Of a stretch of DNA of 64,000 nucleotides, positions 26,050 to 38,659 are shown piece by piece (position 1 is the first letter of the stretch; each line of letters begins with the position of its first letter). Both the position numbers and the translations under genes were made by a program. Source of the stretch: Heterocephalus glaber (lineage: Eukaryota; Chordata; Mammalia; Rodentia; Bathyergidae); contig NW_004624778.1 in the NCBI RefSeq assembly GCF_000247695.1, positions 17,145,437 to 17,209,436 on the forward strand, given 5' to 3'. Under the pieces are notes generated by a model, which was given only the letters and a program-made list of their open reading frames with translations, made no database searches and was not told the DNA's origin.

Positions 26050-28548
26050 TAAATAATCTAGCTCCCTTGAAGCAAGTGTTGTCAGACATTTACTTACTAC
26101 CTCCTCTTTGTTGAAGGTTTCTGTCATCCTCCACGTTCACTTAAGATATTAGTATCTAGGGATCACTTCCTTTCCAATTACTTCTATGATCAATCTTGGT
26201 AATTACACTATTCATACAGGCAATCCATCTGATACTCTGGACTGTTAGTTCCTTTTGTTACCTGCAGTGATTTTGGCTCCTTCCCATCCCAGTTCATCAA
26301 TTCCATGTCATACCAAACCAATACAAAGTGTCAGTTTCTATCATCTTCCTTTCTATCACATTACTTTTAGATTTCTGCTCACTTATTTTATTTCCCCCTT
26401 GCTAACAGTTCTTCAATCCTTTTAGAGCCTCCAGTTCACTAACTGGGCCACCTTCTCACTGTATTCCATCTCCTTCGTGTCCTCATTTCTCTCTCAACAC
26501 AACTTAGAATCTATAGTTATTTATTATCTTCTGTCTCATCTTCCTTGGTCCTCTTTTCCCATCTTACCTTAAAAAAAAAAAAGTTCAACTCTGGTTAAAT
26601 TAGCAACTCCACCAATTCTTACCTTGTGCCCTCTTAGCCAAATGTGTCTGGAGTGGAGCTCCAATCCTGCTCACTGAGTATGTGTGACCACAAGTCCAGT
26701 GGTAGATCTCATGTGTTTGGAAAATGCCACTGCATTTCTTTAGTAGTTCACCATTTCATTTTATAAAATGAATGTTTTCCGTTTATTCTGACTTTTCAGA
26801 CTTCAATACCTCTCACCATCCATCATTCTTAATGACTAATCTTTCTCCTTATCTCACCAAGAAGAGAGAAGCATTCAGAAAATAGTATTCTTATCTTTGC
26901 ATCAGATCTAATTGACCTGTCTGAGGATCTTATTGCTGTCCCTTCTCACTCACTTAAGCATTCCTGTAATTATCCCTTCCCTTGCATGCAGAACTAGTCC
27001 TGCCTGCTTATCGATTACCCATTAGCATACAAATCTTACTATTCGTTCCTAACTCTAGAGAGTTTTAAAACACTCTCTTGATACCACATCTCCCTCTACC
27101 TCCAGCTCTTTTCATCTCTTTTATTGAAAAATTTAAGTGGTCTGAACATACTTCTTGTCTTTGTAATCTTTATTAGTTTTGATGAGATTTTTCACAATCA
27201 CTCATGGTTGCCTATGTTATCAGTATCTCTAAATATCAAATGAAATGATCAAATCTGTTTTTCCACAAAATTTGGGATAGATTCCCACATTTTTTTCTCA
27301 AAGACTTCCTTCCCTTGGCTTGTAATATTCTGAAGGCCTCCAGTTTTCTTCCTTTCAGTGGGGTACTCCTCCTCAGTATCCTTCACTTGTTCTCATTGTT
27401 TCTATTGATCTCTTAACAGTCACAGAGTTCACCCAAGGCACAGGCTTTAAACTTCCTCTCTTTCTGTCTACACTAGTATCATAGAGAGTGTCACATAGGA
27501 GCAATGGCTTAATGCTACCTAACTGCTAGTGCCTCTCAAACTGTATCTCTCTCATCTTTTCCCAGAGTCCATATCAACTTTTAATCATCTGTCAACTCAG
27601 CCTCTCCAAATGGATAATAGGCACAACAGCTGTGCTCAAACCAGCAATTATTCTTTTCCATAAACCCCTAGCCCCACTTCCAAACCTAATCATTGTGCTG
27701 TTTTCCTCATTTCAAGAAATGGTGCCATTGTTAATTCACTCACTCTGATCAGAAACTCTCATTTCATGTTCTTGATTATGATTTCCTCCCCTCCCAAATT
27801 CAATCTTTAACTAAATCCTATACTTTCTGTTTTCAAAATTTGTCCCAAATTAGACCACTCCTTCCCATCCTTACTGCTTAGCCTTTAGCAAAGTCATCAC
27901 CATCTCTTATAGAGTACTAGACCATGGTAATTTACTTATAAGTAGTTTCTTCTTTAGCTCTAGCCCCTCCAATCAGTGTAGTTAACTACACTGCAGCCTT
28001 CCAGTATATGTAGTCCAACATGTTACTTTTCTGTCACTTCCCCTCCCATACAGAACAGCAGTATTACCATGTTATAGAAGGCCCTGTGAGATCCACCTCT
28101 GTGCTTATCTCTCACCTCACTTACAGATACTTTTCAAGTACCCTCCCTCCTCTCTCTTCCTTGGACAGTACCTTCCACCTCAGGGACTCTGCACTTGCTG
28201 TTCTCTTTGCCTGGAATCTCTTTTTGCAAGTATTTACATGGCTCATCCTTTAAGTCATTCAACTTTTGTTGAACTTGCTGTCTTTATAAGCAGGTCTTCC
28301 CTGACCATTCCCAAACAAAGCATCTCTGGTCTGTCTGCCCTTCTTCATCCACTTCATTATTTTATTAATGCATATCACCATCTTACTTGCATTTTGTGCT
28401 TGTTTATTTATTTGCTTCCCACATTTTCATGTATGCCCTCTATGAGGGCAGGTATTTTGCTTGTTTTGATCACTTTATATCCCCAGGGCTCACCTGACAC
28501 TTGGTGGACACTCAATATAATTTCCCAGAGAAGTGAATGAAGAGTTGT
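26050..28548 (+). mobile_element. Long L2 LINE remnant
   Basis: Pyrimidine-rich region of about 2.5 kb. 27400-27640 follows L2 ORF2 order (ctctctttctgtctacacta, ... caaatggataataggcac). 28130-28540 follows the L2 3' end (cagggactctgcacttgctg, catggctcatcctttaag, ctatgagggcaggtattttg, gacactcaatataat). The 5' part, before about 27000, is less certain. All reading frames are broken. Confidence 0.65.
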
Positions 28549-28659
28549 TAGTTTCTAATTAGTACTATATGTCCTGCCTCCCCTATGCTCTAATACATCT
28601 TCTCTCAATTTTATTATAATAATTACAAAAGCATGGATGGCATATACAATGAATGGCAA

Positions 28660-28825
28660 CTTTTCAGCTCATAGAGGAGACACTATTATTATGCTTGGCT
28701 TACTGAAGAGGGAACTAAGGCTTAGAGAGATTAAGTAACTAGCTTTCAGTCACACAGCTAGTAAAAAATAGAGCCAGAATTTGGACTCAGAAATCTGGTT
28801 TCAGAGTTCTGCATGCTTTTTCTTT
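28660..28825 (+). mobile_element. MIR SINE
   Basis: Clear MIR core: aactaaggcttagagagat, then taagtaactagctttcagtc and acacagctagtaaaaaatag, ending agccagaatttggactc. Confidence 0.85.
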
Positions 28826-29080
28826 ATTCTCCCAACTGAAATACTTAGCATTAAGCTACTGTCCTTTATCTTTGATAGCTTTCACTACATAGAGATACTA
28901 TGCCCTTAGCTGCCTCCTCTAGCCACTTTCCTCTTGTAACTAAGTTCTACCTGTACCAATCTTCTACAGCTTTTTTTCTCAAAAATGACCATTATTAAGT
29001 ATCTTTGCAGGACCTTTCTCTCCCCTAGGTAACTTCCCCATCCAACAGGTTCCCATATCCTATTGATTTTTCTGTTATCT

Positions 29081-29176
29081 TTTTTTTTATTTTTTATTTT
29101 TGGCCATAACGGGGCTTGAACTCAGGATTGTGCTTGCAAGGCAGGTGCTGTACCACTGAGCTAAATCCCTGGCCCT
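29081..29176 (-). mobile_element. ID SINE, antisense, with altered 3' end
   Basis: Poly-T run, then ggggcttgaactcaggat, gcttgcaaggcaggtgctg and ccactgagctaaatccctgg. The usual ttggtaccggggat is replaced by tttggccataacgggg. Short flanking repeats (ctgtta) may be the target duplication. Confidence 0.9.
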
Positions 29177-30615
29177 GTTACAGAATCTTTTGAATTCCTA
29201 GCTATCTACTTATTCTAATATTTTCTTCTGTTGTTTATACTGGCACCTGAACCGCCAAGATAGCTCCATAATTAGTCTTTCTGTCTCAAGTATCTTCTAG
29301 GTATTATGTATCCCACTTGCAAGATTTCTTCCTTAAACAAGTTCCACAAGGTATTGCACTGTATGAATTTGTCCAGTTGTTCCTACTATCAAGATAAAAC
29401 AAATTAAAAAAGCACTACAACCTCTTTAGCAAAGCAGATTGAAATCCTCTTTCTTACAGCTGGTCCTAATATGTACCCCAGTTCTTGCCAGGTCCACAAA
29501 TGTATTAAGTGTGTTCTAATTGTCAGTCCACCAATGTGCATTGCCCTTCACTTGTTTTTCTCTCTGCACACATCTTCACTTTTGGAATGAGTCAGTGGAA
29601 GCCCAACCTAACAATGTTTCCTGTCTTTACTCCATCTAGATAATGATAACTCCCCTTTTCATATTTGATTAACGGTATTTTATTCACTTTTGTGGGTTTT
29701 ATGTACTGCCTTACTGCTCAGATATTCAAGTCCAAATATTTCCTCTTCTAACAGGTTGTAAATTACTTCATAATAGGGCTGTAATGTATGCAATTCATCT
29801 TTGTGCTAGGTACTAAGCTATGCAATATGTGGATACAAACTGGTGCTTGCTAAATATCTATCAAATGAATGAATAAGTAAGTACATTATAAGAATGCCTT
29901 CCAGTATTTGTAACACATCAGTTTTTCAGGATTTTTTTTATAATCAGCCACAGATAGAACAAACATCTTCTAACCTTTTTGATATGTCAGTTAAAATTAT
30001 TTTCATTAAACATTTTAAAAGGTTTAGAAATAGCAATGAAATGGAATCTAACAAGTATTAAGAACTTTTGAACATCATTCGCTTAGTAAATATCTTGCTA
30101 ATTATAATTTCATTTATTTCTTGTAATATTATCATAATTGTTCTTATTGTTTCCATGAGAAAAAATGGTCTTGAACTGAAACAATTCATTCCAGAATACA
30201 CCAGGGTATTCTCTGAACCTCTAGGTTATACTGCTTTTTCAAAGGTAAAGATGGATGTTGGGCCTATTATTCATAACTTTTTTATTTTTAAATGATTTTT
30301 CAAAGTAGCATCTGTACCTTACAAACATGATAACTAAGGTACTGAGACTCTGAACCTAAAGCCTGTGTTCATTCTGTCCTCTTACTGTGCTATCTCATAT
30401 TCTCATCTAAAGCTCAGAGTTTCTTTATGCCCAATGTAGCAAACCTTGTCCTATTCACAGTGTCTCAGTCTACTTGAATAAGGCCCATAAAATGGCTGGA
30501 AATTGAATTTTCTTACTTTTAATTATTAAATAATTCATGTACATGGTTTTGAATTGTTACATAGTTTTAACAAAATGTATTCTAACCAAATTATTCTGTT
30601 CTATTCTGAAATATA

Positions 30616-30640
30616 ACACACACACACACACACACACACA
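30616..30640. repeat. (CA)n microsatellite
   Basis: Twelve uninterrupted CA units, immediately before a small inverted-repeat element. Confidence 0.95.
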
Positions 30641-30838
30641 ATGGTATCTCGGTTCATGAATTTAATTCATTCCTTGATTCTGGGGAAGATGGCCACATTC
30701 GTGTCCTTGTAGAGAAGATGGCTGCAGTTATGTTTGTCACCCAATGCACAGTTTGAGAAAGGAAGCAAAATTTTGCCAAATGCTTCTGTTTGGGAGCCAA
30801 ATTATTTGCAACAGAAGCATTTGTGAACCAAGGTATAA
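30641..30838. mobile_element. Candidate non-autonomous DNA transposon (MITE-like)
   Basis: The left end tggtatctcggttcatgaat and the complement of the right end (ttataccttggttcacaaat) match at roughly 15 of 20 positions, as terminal inverted repeats. A perfect 14-bp stem (30777-30790 with 30810-30823, 19-base loop) lies near the right end. No transposase frame. Superfamily not assigned. Confidence 0.5.
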
Positions 30839-31360
30839 CAATAATATGTTCACCAAAAGACACATCCAAGAGTGTATATGTTGTTTGTCATAGCATATCT
30901 TTGTTACAGTGATTACATACATAGTAGTGTGTTCTTCTAATGGGAAAGCCTGCATCCACAAAATTGAACAAACTATAATTACAAAACACAAAGTGAAAAA
31001 TCTCAGGTATAATGTTTCAAGACCAAAATCAAATAGATCTCTATGATTCAATTTATGTAAAGTTCAAAGACAGGCAAAATGATCTATGGTGTTAGAATTT
31101 TAAAGGGCAATTACTCTTTATAGGAGTTGCTGAGCAATGAGATGGACTATTGGACAGCTTCTGATAATGTTCTAGTTCTTGCTTTGAATGATGGATATCC
31201 AGCATTTCACTTTGAAAAACCATTAGGTATTACTATTAGCTTATTCCCAATTTTCCATACGTATATTATAGTTCAGTAAGAAATGAAAAGCCAATAAAAT
31301 ATATATCTGTCTAAATAACTTTGTCATGGGCTGAGGGTGTACTGTGTGTACTCAGAATGT

Positions 31361-31665
31361 ATGGTGAATTTTTTTTTTAATTTATTAAATTTAGATACAT
31401 TGGCCTTACTCTTACTTCAAAACACTCCCTCCAGCTTTGAACACACTTAACCCATCTTACTTGCCACCTTCCGAAGCACTTGTGGAAACCTCTCTTGAGT
31501 GTATCTCTAGTTGTGCTGCATCAGTTCAAAATGCTTACCTTTCATTGTCACTTTGACTTGGGGAAAGGCCAGTAACCACATGGTTACTGACCTGGTGCAT
31601 AAGGTGGGTGAGGATACATGATAATTTTTTTTATTTTCCAAAATTGCTGTACATGTTTTGAATCA
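31361..31665 (-). mobile_element. Mariner transposon remnant, left arm (antisense)
   Basis: Reverse-complemented, it runs through a decayed mariner transposase 3' half: gtacagcaattttggaaaat, then a tttccccaagtcaaagtgac segment, atgaaaggtaagcattttga, a cttcggaaggtggcaagtaa region and an A/T-rich end before ttcaccat. Frames are broken. It meets a sense-orientation copy at about 31665. Confidence 0.7.
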
Positions 31666-31868
31666 ATTTAGGAATAGAAACAATCGGGATAGTACAATAA
31701 AAAACACTCATGAAAGAGGACTTCCAGAACTGCTTCAGAAATTGGCAAGTATGATGGGATGAGTGTTGAAAGTGAGGGGGAATATTTTGAAGATGATTAA
31801 GGGTAATGTGTCTTTTACTGTAATATTTAAAAAAATTTAAACATTCGCCATATTTACAATTATACCAC
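31666..31868 (+). mobile_element. Mariner transposon remnant, right arm (sense)
   Basis: aaagaggacttccagaactg, then cttcagaaattggcaagtat, gggggaatattttgaagatg and gtaatgtgtcttttactg, ending in an A-rich stretch and attcgccat. In one frame it reads MKEDFQNCFRNWQ, like the C-terminus of mariner transposases. It is a diverged inverted copy of the left arm's 3' part. Confidence 0.75.
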
Positions 31869-31870
31869 AT

Positions 31871-31953
31871 GCTGGGGACTTAGCTCAGTGGTTTTACGGC
31901 CTGCTGCGCAAGCACAAGAACCTGAGTTCGATCCCCAGCACCAAAAAAAAAAA
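31871..31953 (+). mobile_element. ID SINE
   Basis: gctggggacttagctcagtg, gcctgctgcgcaagcacaag, gagttcgatccccagcacc and a short poly-A tail. It belongs to the 'ctgctgcnnaagcacaag' sequence type also seen at 38111 and 53892. Confidence 0.95.
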
Positions 31954-32881
31954 TTGCTTCAACATATAATTGATTTCCAAATAAATTTTTAAGATTTCTG
32001 ATAAAATATTCTCTTTGTGCCTGGTAAAATTGACCAGGGCTTAGATAACTACAATGTTAAAAAAATTGTAGATCTACATCTTGGCAGAGTTACAATTTTA
32101 TTCAAAATATTAGATAAATGTACTAAATGTGCCCATTTGTGATTATTTAGATATACTAGGGTCTCAAGTCTTGTCTTATGTCTTGTATAAACTAAACCCA
32201 TAGCATTATTCAGATTTCTGGTCACATAGATAAAGATGTTTGCTGTTCCATTTGGGAATCATTATTTTGGTAAGATTATTTTTCTTTCTTCCTTGACATT
32301 TTGTAGCATACTGTATAAAATGTTAATTAGCAGATAAAATATAAGCTATCTGAAGTTGTTTTGTGGTTTTTAAAACCCACAGGGAAAATGTATTTAACTT
32401 CATGGGAGGGCAAAATCTGCTTATTTGTCAAACATGATATTTCTTGGTTGAAAATAATAGGTGGCATATGCTGCTACTGGTCCCAAACACTTCACAGCTA
32501 AGTAAGCTGATACTTGTGAGGGACTTGCCAGCTGATGGCTCAGGCTGGAGAACAAAGGTGTTGACTCCCCGGTCTAATGTTCCTGTATGCAAAATGGTGC
32601 CGAAGGCCAACTGTTTTTACAGTGGCCAAACTAATATTTTAAATGTTTTCTCTTACTTGAATGAAATTAATTACAAAAAACTTAGAAGCGTCAGGAATAA
32701 TTTTTCTGAAATTTTAAAAGGGTTTACACAGTCACATCCTGGCTTTCCCAGAAATCAGACTCCAAAACAGAGATCGGTAATAAGGAGGCTGTTTGGTGAG
32801 CACTTTCTGGAACAATGCCTGTGAGAGTGGTGTTAGGGTGGATGAAGGGGAAAATGAACAGGTGAGGCGGGTTAACAGAGG

Positions 32882-33240
32882 CGCTATGGTTTGTGTTTAG
32901 GTGCCCCCTCCCCCAAGCCTCATGTGGACTTTCTTTTTCAGAGGTAGTTGAATCTGGAATGTGTGATGCGGGGGTTAAGGGCGTGTGATTACTAAACCAC
33001 TAGACGTGAGTGATTAGTTTGGCCCTGTCCTAACCCCAGGAGTCTGAATAAAATAAAAGGGGCAGAAAGATGCTGTTAAACCCTCTTGTTACCTTTGCTG
33101 CTTTGTGCGCCATCTCAGGCTTGGAGCCAGCCAACCATGGTCTGAAACCTCTACGAACTGTAAACCAAATAAACCCCTTCCCCTCTAACTTTGGGTGTCC
33201 GGTATTTTGTCTCAGCAACGAGAGAAAAGTAACTGACACG
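32882..33240 (+). mobile_element. ERVL-MaLR LTR, sense, with intact AATAAA
   Basis: Starts ctatggtttgtgtttaggtg, continues gtgcgccatctcaggcttgg, and ends ggtattttgtctcagcaacg and aaaagtaactgacacg. A poly-A signal AATAAA is at 33168-33173. It is less decayed than the other LTRs here, so probably younger. No internal genes. Confidence 0.8.
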
Positions 33241-35444
33241 AGAGGTCTCAGCTGAGCTGGGATTGTCCATTAGAATTGTCCCAAATGAGGCAAGAGTGGG
33301 GCTGACCTTCTGCGCCCTGACTCAGGTAATCTTTGATGCAGCTTATCAAGAAGGAGCGGGAACCATATATGACTTTGGGTGTGCAGTTTCCTGTGGTTGA
33401 GTTCCTGGAGAGAGATTGAGATTTACTTTGAATCTTGAGAATGTTATGACATAATGAGATGAAACTATTTGTGTGGCCACTTCCAATTTATTTTCTTCTG
33501 TGAGATTCTGAAGCAGAAAATGGATTGGAACTAGGAATAAAACAGATTTAGAACCAATAATCTGTAATTTAACCACTTATCAGTTCACCCCAAGTGTCAC
33601 TCAGGCAGTGCCTTTGTTTATGTACTGGCCATCCAGAGCATCGCTTGGGCAGGTATTCAATGTTTTAAATTTATCATACACACAAAAATTATTAAATAAA
33701 TTTGATAAAATTGTTGTTTTTTATTATCTTATAAAATTAACAAAAATGCCATTTTTGGTCCTCCTGTATTTAAATAATTGGACTGGTAATTGGTTAATGG
33801 ACTGGTAATTTGTTGGACAGAATCCTCTTAAATTTCACTTTTCTTCTTTTTCTATTTTTATATAAATATTTGAGAGAATAATATAATGTTAAATGAGCTC
33901 TTAAAGGCAAAAGGATTCTCAGAAATATAGTGTAGAGTTTAATACAAAGACAGTTTTGCTTTGGGATAGCTTTGAGCCTACTTACTAGTTGTGGGCTTCT
34001 TAGAACATTCACTATGAGAGTTTGCTTTCCATTCCCACCATCTGCTTTAGTCACATGTCTACAGGACACAAAGAGTAAGTTGGAGATATTATTGAGAAGT
34101 GGAAAAAAGCTACATAAGAATAAGCATATCCTAAAAAGTGGACTTCTAGAGTATATTATATGCATGTATGAAAATGCTACAATGAAACCCAATTTATAAA
34201 ACAAATAAAACACTGGAGTTCTGTAGGCTCTAGGTCCTGTACTCCAGAGAGCCTACTTCCACCCAGATAGACATTGAAAGGCACTGGCCGGTGAGAGTGC
34301 CATCCCAGCCTCTGAGATACTCAGTCCCAATTCAGAGTCTGTTTTCTTATGAGTAATGAACACAAACAGCTGCTGTAGTACCAAGAACATCAGTAGCATA
34401 CAAATGTTCCTTCATTCAGAACAGTGGGGATTTGGGAAAAGAACATAGAGTTCAAAGCTCGTTTAAATTTACATTAGGAATGGCATCATTACCTAACAAA
34501 TGATTCCAAGTACTAGTTGGATCTTAATGTTATTAAGATTGAATTTGTTTCTTTGAGCCTTCAGTGACATGCTCTTTCCTCCTTCACTGTAATTACCATA
34601 AGAAGCAGTACTTTATATACCCATCTGCAGCCCCTGCCCAAGGCCATGTGCATTCCACAGTGCTCTGTGCTATGCAATGGTTCCGTACACTAAGGGGCAT
34701 AAAAACAGTTGAGAATGAATGAGAGTGGAAACCACATAATTTGTTTCTTGGTGATTTTATAAACAAATGACTTTTTAAATAAAATTGATTAGTAATTTTA
34801 TTGGATTTGTGATTTTAGGGAGAATTTCACAAGGCAAGAAATAACTTGTTTCTCAGAGGTATAGCAATTAATCAAGAGAGGAGCTGGCAAAGAGTTGCCA
34901 AAAGTAAAGAATTTTTAGATGATGGAATGTGAAAAGAATACAGTTTTTAGAAAGATTTTCTAGAACAATAAAGTACAGATCCCTTTCTAAGATTTATGTC
35001 ACCAAGTTTTTTCAACTCTTAAAGATTTCAACCAGAAAATGCACTATCTTTAATCCCAAGAACTTTCCCATCTGAGACAAGTTTCTTTTGGGAGGGTCTG
35101 GGGTAACTTATATTTAAAGCCAATGGGATCACAATATCTTGGGAATAGCCCTTGGTATGTTTAGAAGAAAACACTGTGACATGTTAAGCTCATCTCAAGG
35201 AGTTTTATTGACCCAGACTAGGATTTATCCTCCCTCCATCCTCATCTTTAGGCTAATACTTATGATGTCAAAGTGTATTCCCAGATAGTAACTACTATTT
35301 CATATTTCTGGACTTCATAGACATAGCTCATTTGAAAATATCTCAATTCAGATGGCCAATATAAAGGAAGTGAAAGCTATGGGAGGTCGTGGAGGCCTTA
35401 AACTTCCCTGCTGCCAGTGGACAATGTTTGTTTTCTTTTCTTTC

Positions 35445-35545
35445 CCCATTAAGTTGATTGGTACATTTTAGGTATAAAATACATTTACATACATCACTAG
35501 GATCTTGTACCATTACATGAGTATCTTGGCTCTTATTAGGACAAT
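35445..35545 (-). mobile_element. L1 3' end fragment, antisense
   Basis: gattggtacattttaggtat, then aaaatacatttacatacatc and aggatcttgtaccattacat, the reverse complement of the L1 terminal sequence at 56820-56890. Confidence 0.7.
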
Positions 35546-36004
35546 GCTTGATTCATCTTCACAGATAACCTGTGGTAGTCACTGACTCAGTCACCTCCTT
35601 ATTGTATCTCATTCTGTGACACAGGTAAACCACGTTAAAAGTGGGCAAGCCCTAGCATACTCAGATAAATGAAGGGCTTTTCTTTAGCTCACAATTAATA
35701 AAAGTAGTTTGAGCACATGTTTTGCTTTATGATCATAAATCCAGTTCTTCTCCCTTGGGAGAAAAAGCTTTACTTTCTAATTGGAAAAATTTTACTGGGT
35801 TATAATTCTCATAAGTTCAAATTTGAAATAAAAACTACTGCTTTTTGCCTGTCTTAACAAATTGCACTCCTCTTTTCAATTGTAAAACTAGATATTTTGA
35901 ACAATATTTCCTATTAAATGTTATTCAATCCACTTATGGGTGGACATGTTGGAGCCCCACAAATTAATAACCAGTAGTCCGGGGCAACTGGTTTCTGACA
36001 CCAC

Positions 36005-36135
36005 ACTTACTATATTTCTCTGTGAATGATCTCTTTCATTCTTAAAACCATACCATAAAGTTGGTATTATTATCCCCATTATATAGATGAGAAAACTGAG
36101 AAATAGCTTGAATAATTTCCTCATGTCAATGAATA
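36005..36135 (+). mobile_element. MIR SINE
   Basis: ttggtattattatccccatt, then atatagatgagaaaactgag and aaatagcttgaataatttcc, in MIR order. Confidence 0.7.
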
Positions 36136-36199
36136 GTTATGTACATTTGACTAATCATTCCCATAACGTAGCAATATGAAACAGTGATCATTTAATCAA

Positions 36200-36600
36200 C
36201 AGTTTTTCAGTACTGGGACTCCAGAAGCAAATTAACTAGGTGGCTCTTGCTTAAAGGTTTATTGCAGACTCTGAGTGAAGGCCTCAAGTCTTCAGCACAT
36301 GAGCCTCCCCAAGGTCTGCCAGCGTTTCCTTATGACAAGACACCAAACACATACTTCCAAAAGAGTACGTGATCTAAGAGAGTAAGCAAGAAGCAGAGAG
36401 GGGCTGAGACAGGGAGAGAGACAGCAGTCTTTTTTAACTAAACATAGAAGTGACCTACTATCCCTTCTGTCACATTCTACCAGTTACCAGGCCAACCCTG
36501 GTAATATATGTGAAGGAACCCCACAGGGAAAAAAATGCCATGGGGTGGGATCATTGGTAGCTGTTTAGATACTGGCTGTGATACTCACAGTGGGTACAGC
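36200..36600. repeat. Unassigned ancient repeat-like block
   Basis: Contains aggtttattgcagactctg, purine-rich agcagagaggggctgagac, and catagaagtgacctactatc followed by cttctgtcacattctaccag. This pattern is reminiscent of an old LTR or DNA element, but I cannot name the family. Confidence 0.35.
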
Positions 36601-37319
36601 TACATGATGGACCCAGACACTTTGACCTGAGCACCTGGATTTTTCATTCCTGTGTCAAGGATGACTACAAAGCACATATTTGTGAGTGTTAATACCCTCC
36701 AATGAGTATGTGAATACTGGAGGATGCCATTCTTGCCTGTCAAAGAATCCCTGTAAATACGAAGGAGATACGAATATTTATTAAGGGTAGTAGATACTAA
36801 ATTTCTTAATATTCCAGATTATACATAGGACATTTCAGGAAAGATATGGCAAAGAAGAGACAGAATGAGAAATCCTTTCACTTCTTTTCACTTCAATGTA
36901 TCATTATCTTTATTGTATTTGTCCCCGTGTCTTCCTCAGCATATCTCTCAATTCTGTCAAGTGTCATGTTAAGAAATATCTAGGGATGGTTTAGTCCTTA
37001 AAATTTGTAGCAATAACAAAAGTCTTCACTTTAGATTTACTGAAGGTTGCACTTAATGCTAACATTTTAAAGATTGTTGTAAAAGTTTTCAAATACCACA
37101 GTGCCCTGCTCAGGGAGCTAAGTAATTTGGTAAGGGAATTTCTACTTGAAAAAGCTTTGTGCATCAGTGTCAGATATAAATTCAATTGTCAGTAAGCTGT
37201 GTCAGAAGAGATTTCTTGTCATATTTGGCCAGAGAGCAGAGATTTATTGAAAATGCTTGGTGATACCGGTCTCCCAGTTGTTTTACATAAGCATAGTAGT
37301 GCAGTGAATGATTTAAATC

Positions 37320-37344
37320 GGTGTGTGTGTGTGTGTGTGTGTGT
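37320..37344. repeat. (GT)n microsatellite
   Basis: Twelve uninterrupted GT units. Confidence 0.95.
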
Positions 37345-38110
37345 ACATTTTTTTTCTGGCTCTCAGAACTTCTATATGGGGGGAAATGCCAAAAGATACT
37401 TCATTACATAGTGCTTTATCCAATTTAATTTAGGATGATTATTTTTGCAACAACTGTGTTAAAAGTAAATGTCAACTTCTGTACCCCTTCAGAAATGAAT
37501 CATAGATCAAAATACCTCCAAAACTTCAGTTTTGGAATCCTGACTGTTCTATTCCATGTCACAAAAATATGCATTTTTGAGATCTACAAATAGAAAAATG
37601 TATTGTTTTTCAAAAGTTTTTACCCACATCAGTAGCCATAATGAGAAACTATTAGTAAAATTTCTTTCTCCAGTAATGAAGAACTGGAAAGAAGAATATA
37701 AATCTAATCTAAATCTAATCTCTTGGGTTCTCTCAGTTCCCTAATTTACAGATTTTGTGGCTGGCCAAATTCTTTCATGTTTTTCTATTCACATTTACTT
37801 GGCTTCTATATCAGAAGACAGCTGTGAAAAGATGCTTTTTAACAAGTGTAGTATAAAACATTTGTTCATAATAACATTTTTTCCCTTACATTGTTAAGGA
37901 AGGAGCCACAATGTGTGACTTAGATGCCACCTATATCTAAGGAAGATGATTATTGTCATGTTTATTTATGAATAAAAATTATCAATACAGGGAACACTTT
38001 AAAACCTAGTAATCAAACTTAATGACTATCCAGTGATCTTGTTTGATCAGAAAGTTCAAATAAATTGACTGCCTCAGAGACTATACTTTGTGTTGTATAA
38101 AAATGAATTT

Positions 38111-38220
38111 GGGCCGGGGATTTAGCTCAGTGGTTTTGCCACCTGCTGCACAAGCACAAGGACCTGAGTTTGATCCCTGATACCAAAAAAACAAACAAAC
38201 AAAAAAACCAAAAAAAAAAA
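38111..38220 (+). mobile_element. ID SINE with target-site duplication
   Basis: gggccggggatttagctcag, cacctgctgcacaagcacaag, gagtttgatccctgatacc and a caaa/a tail. The 12-base direct repeat aaaaatgaattt flanks it at 38099-38110 and 38217-38228 without mismatch, so it is a fairly young insertion. Confidence 0.95.
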
Positions 38221-38595
38221 AATGAATTTTTTGCCAACTTGTGATTCTTATTTATAAATATGCTCATTATCATTGTTGTTATAATTATTATAGTTACGGT
38301 AACTATACACCACAGAACACTAAATAATGCATCGAACAAGTCTCCAGTTGGTTAAAATATCATATTTTTAAATATTGCTCCTAGAAAACTCCCTCTTATT
38401 ATCTTGAGGAATAAAATATCTGTAATATTGTACTGTGAAACAACAAAATTATAACCTCTTTAAGGAATTTGTAATAATTTTGTCTTGACTGTTTTCTAAC
38501 TTTAACCTGATTTTTTTAAATGTCCTTGTTCTCTTTAATTTTTTTTTATTTTTCTGCAACTGTCCATGTTTCTGTGTATCCATAATTTATTCTTT

Positions 38596-38659
38596 TTGGT
38601 ACCGGGACCTTGTGCTTGCAAAGCAGGCAGCAGAACCCCTGAGCCAAATCCCTGGCCCC
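38596..38659 (-). mobile_element. ID SINE, antisense, nearly tailless, with target-site duplication
   Basis: ggtaccgggaccttgtgctt, gcaaagcaggcagcagaacc and tgagccaaatccctggcccc. The perfect 14-base repeat ataatttattcttt flanks it at 38582-38595 and 38660-38673. The A tail has almost vanished. Confidence 0.95.

Noticed and set aside
33794..34213. 139-codon open frame on the minus strand
   Set aside because: AT-rich, with a Phe/Leu/Tyr-rich translation, no motif and no splice or promoter context; a chance frame within an intron.
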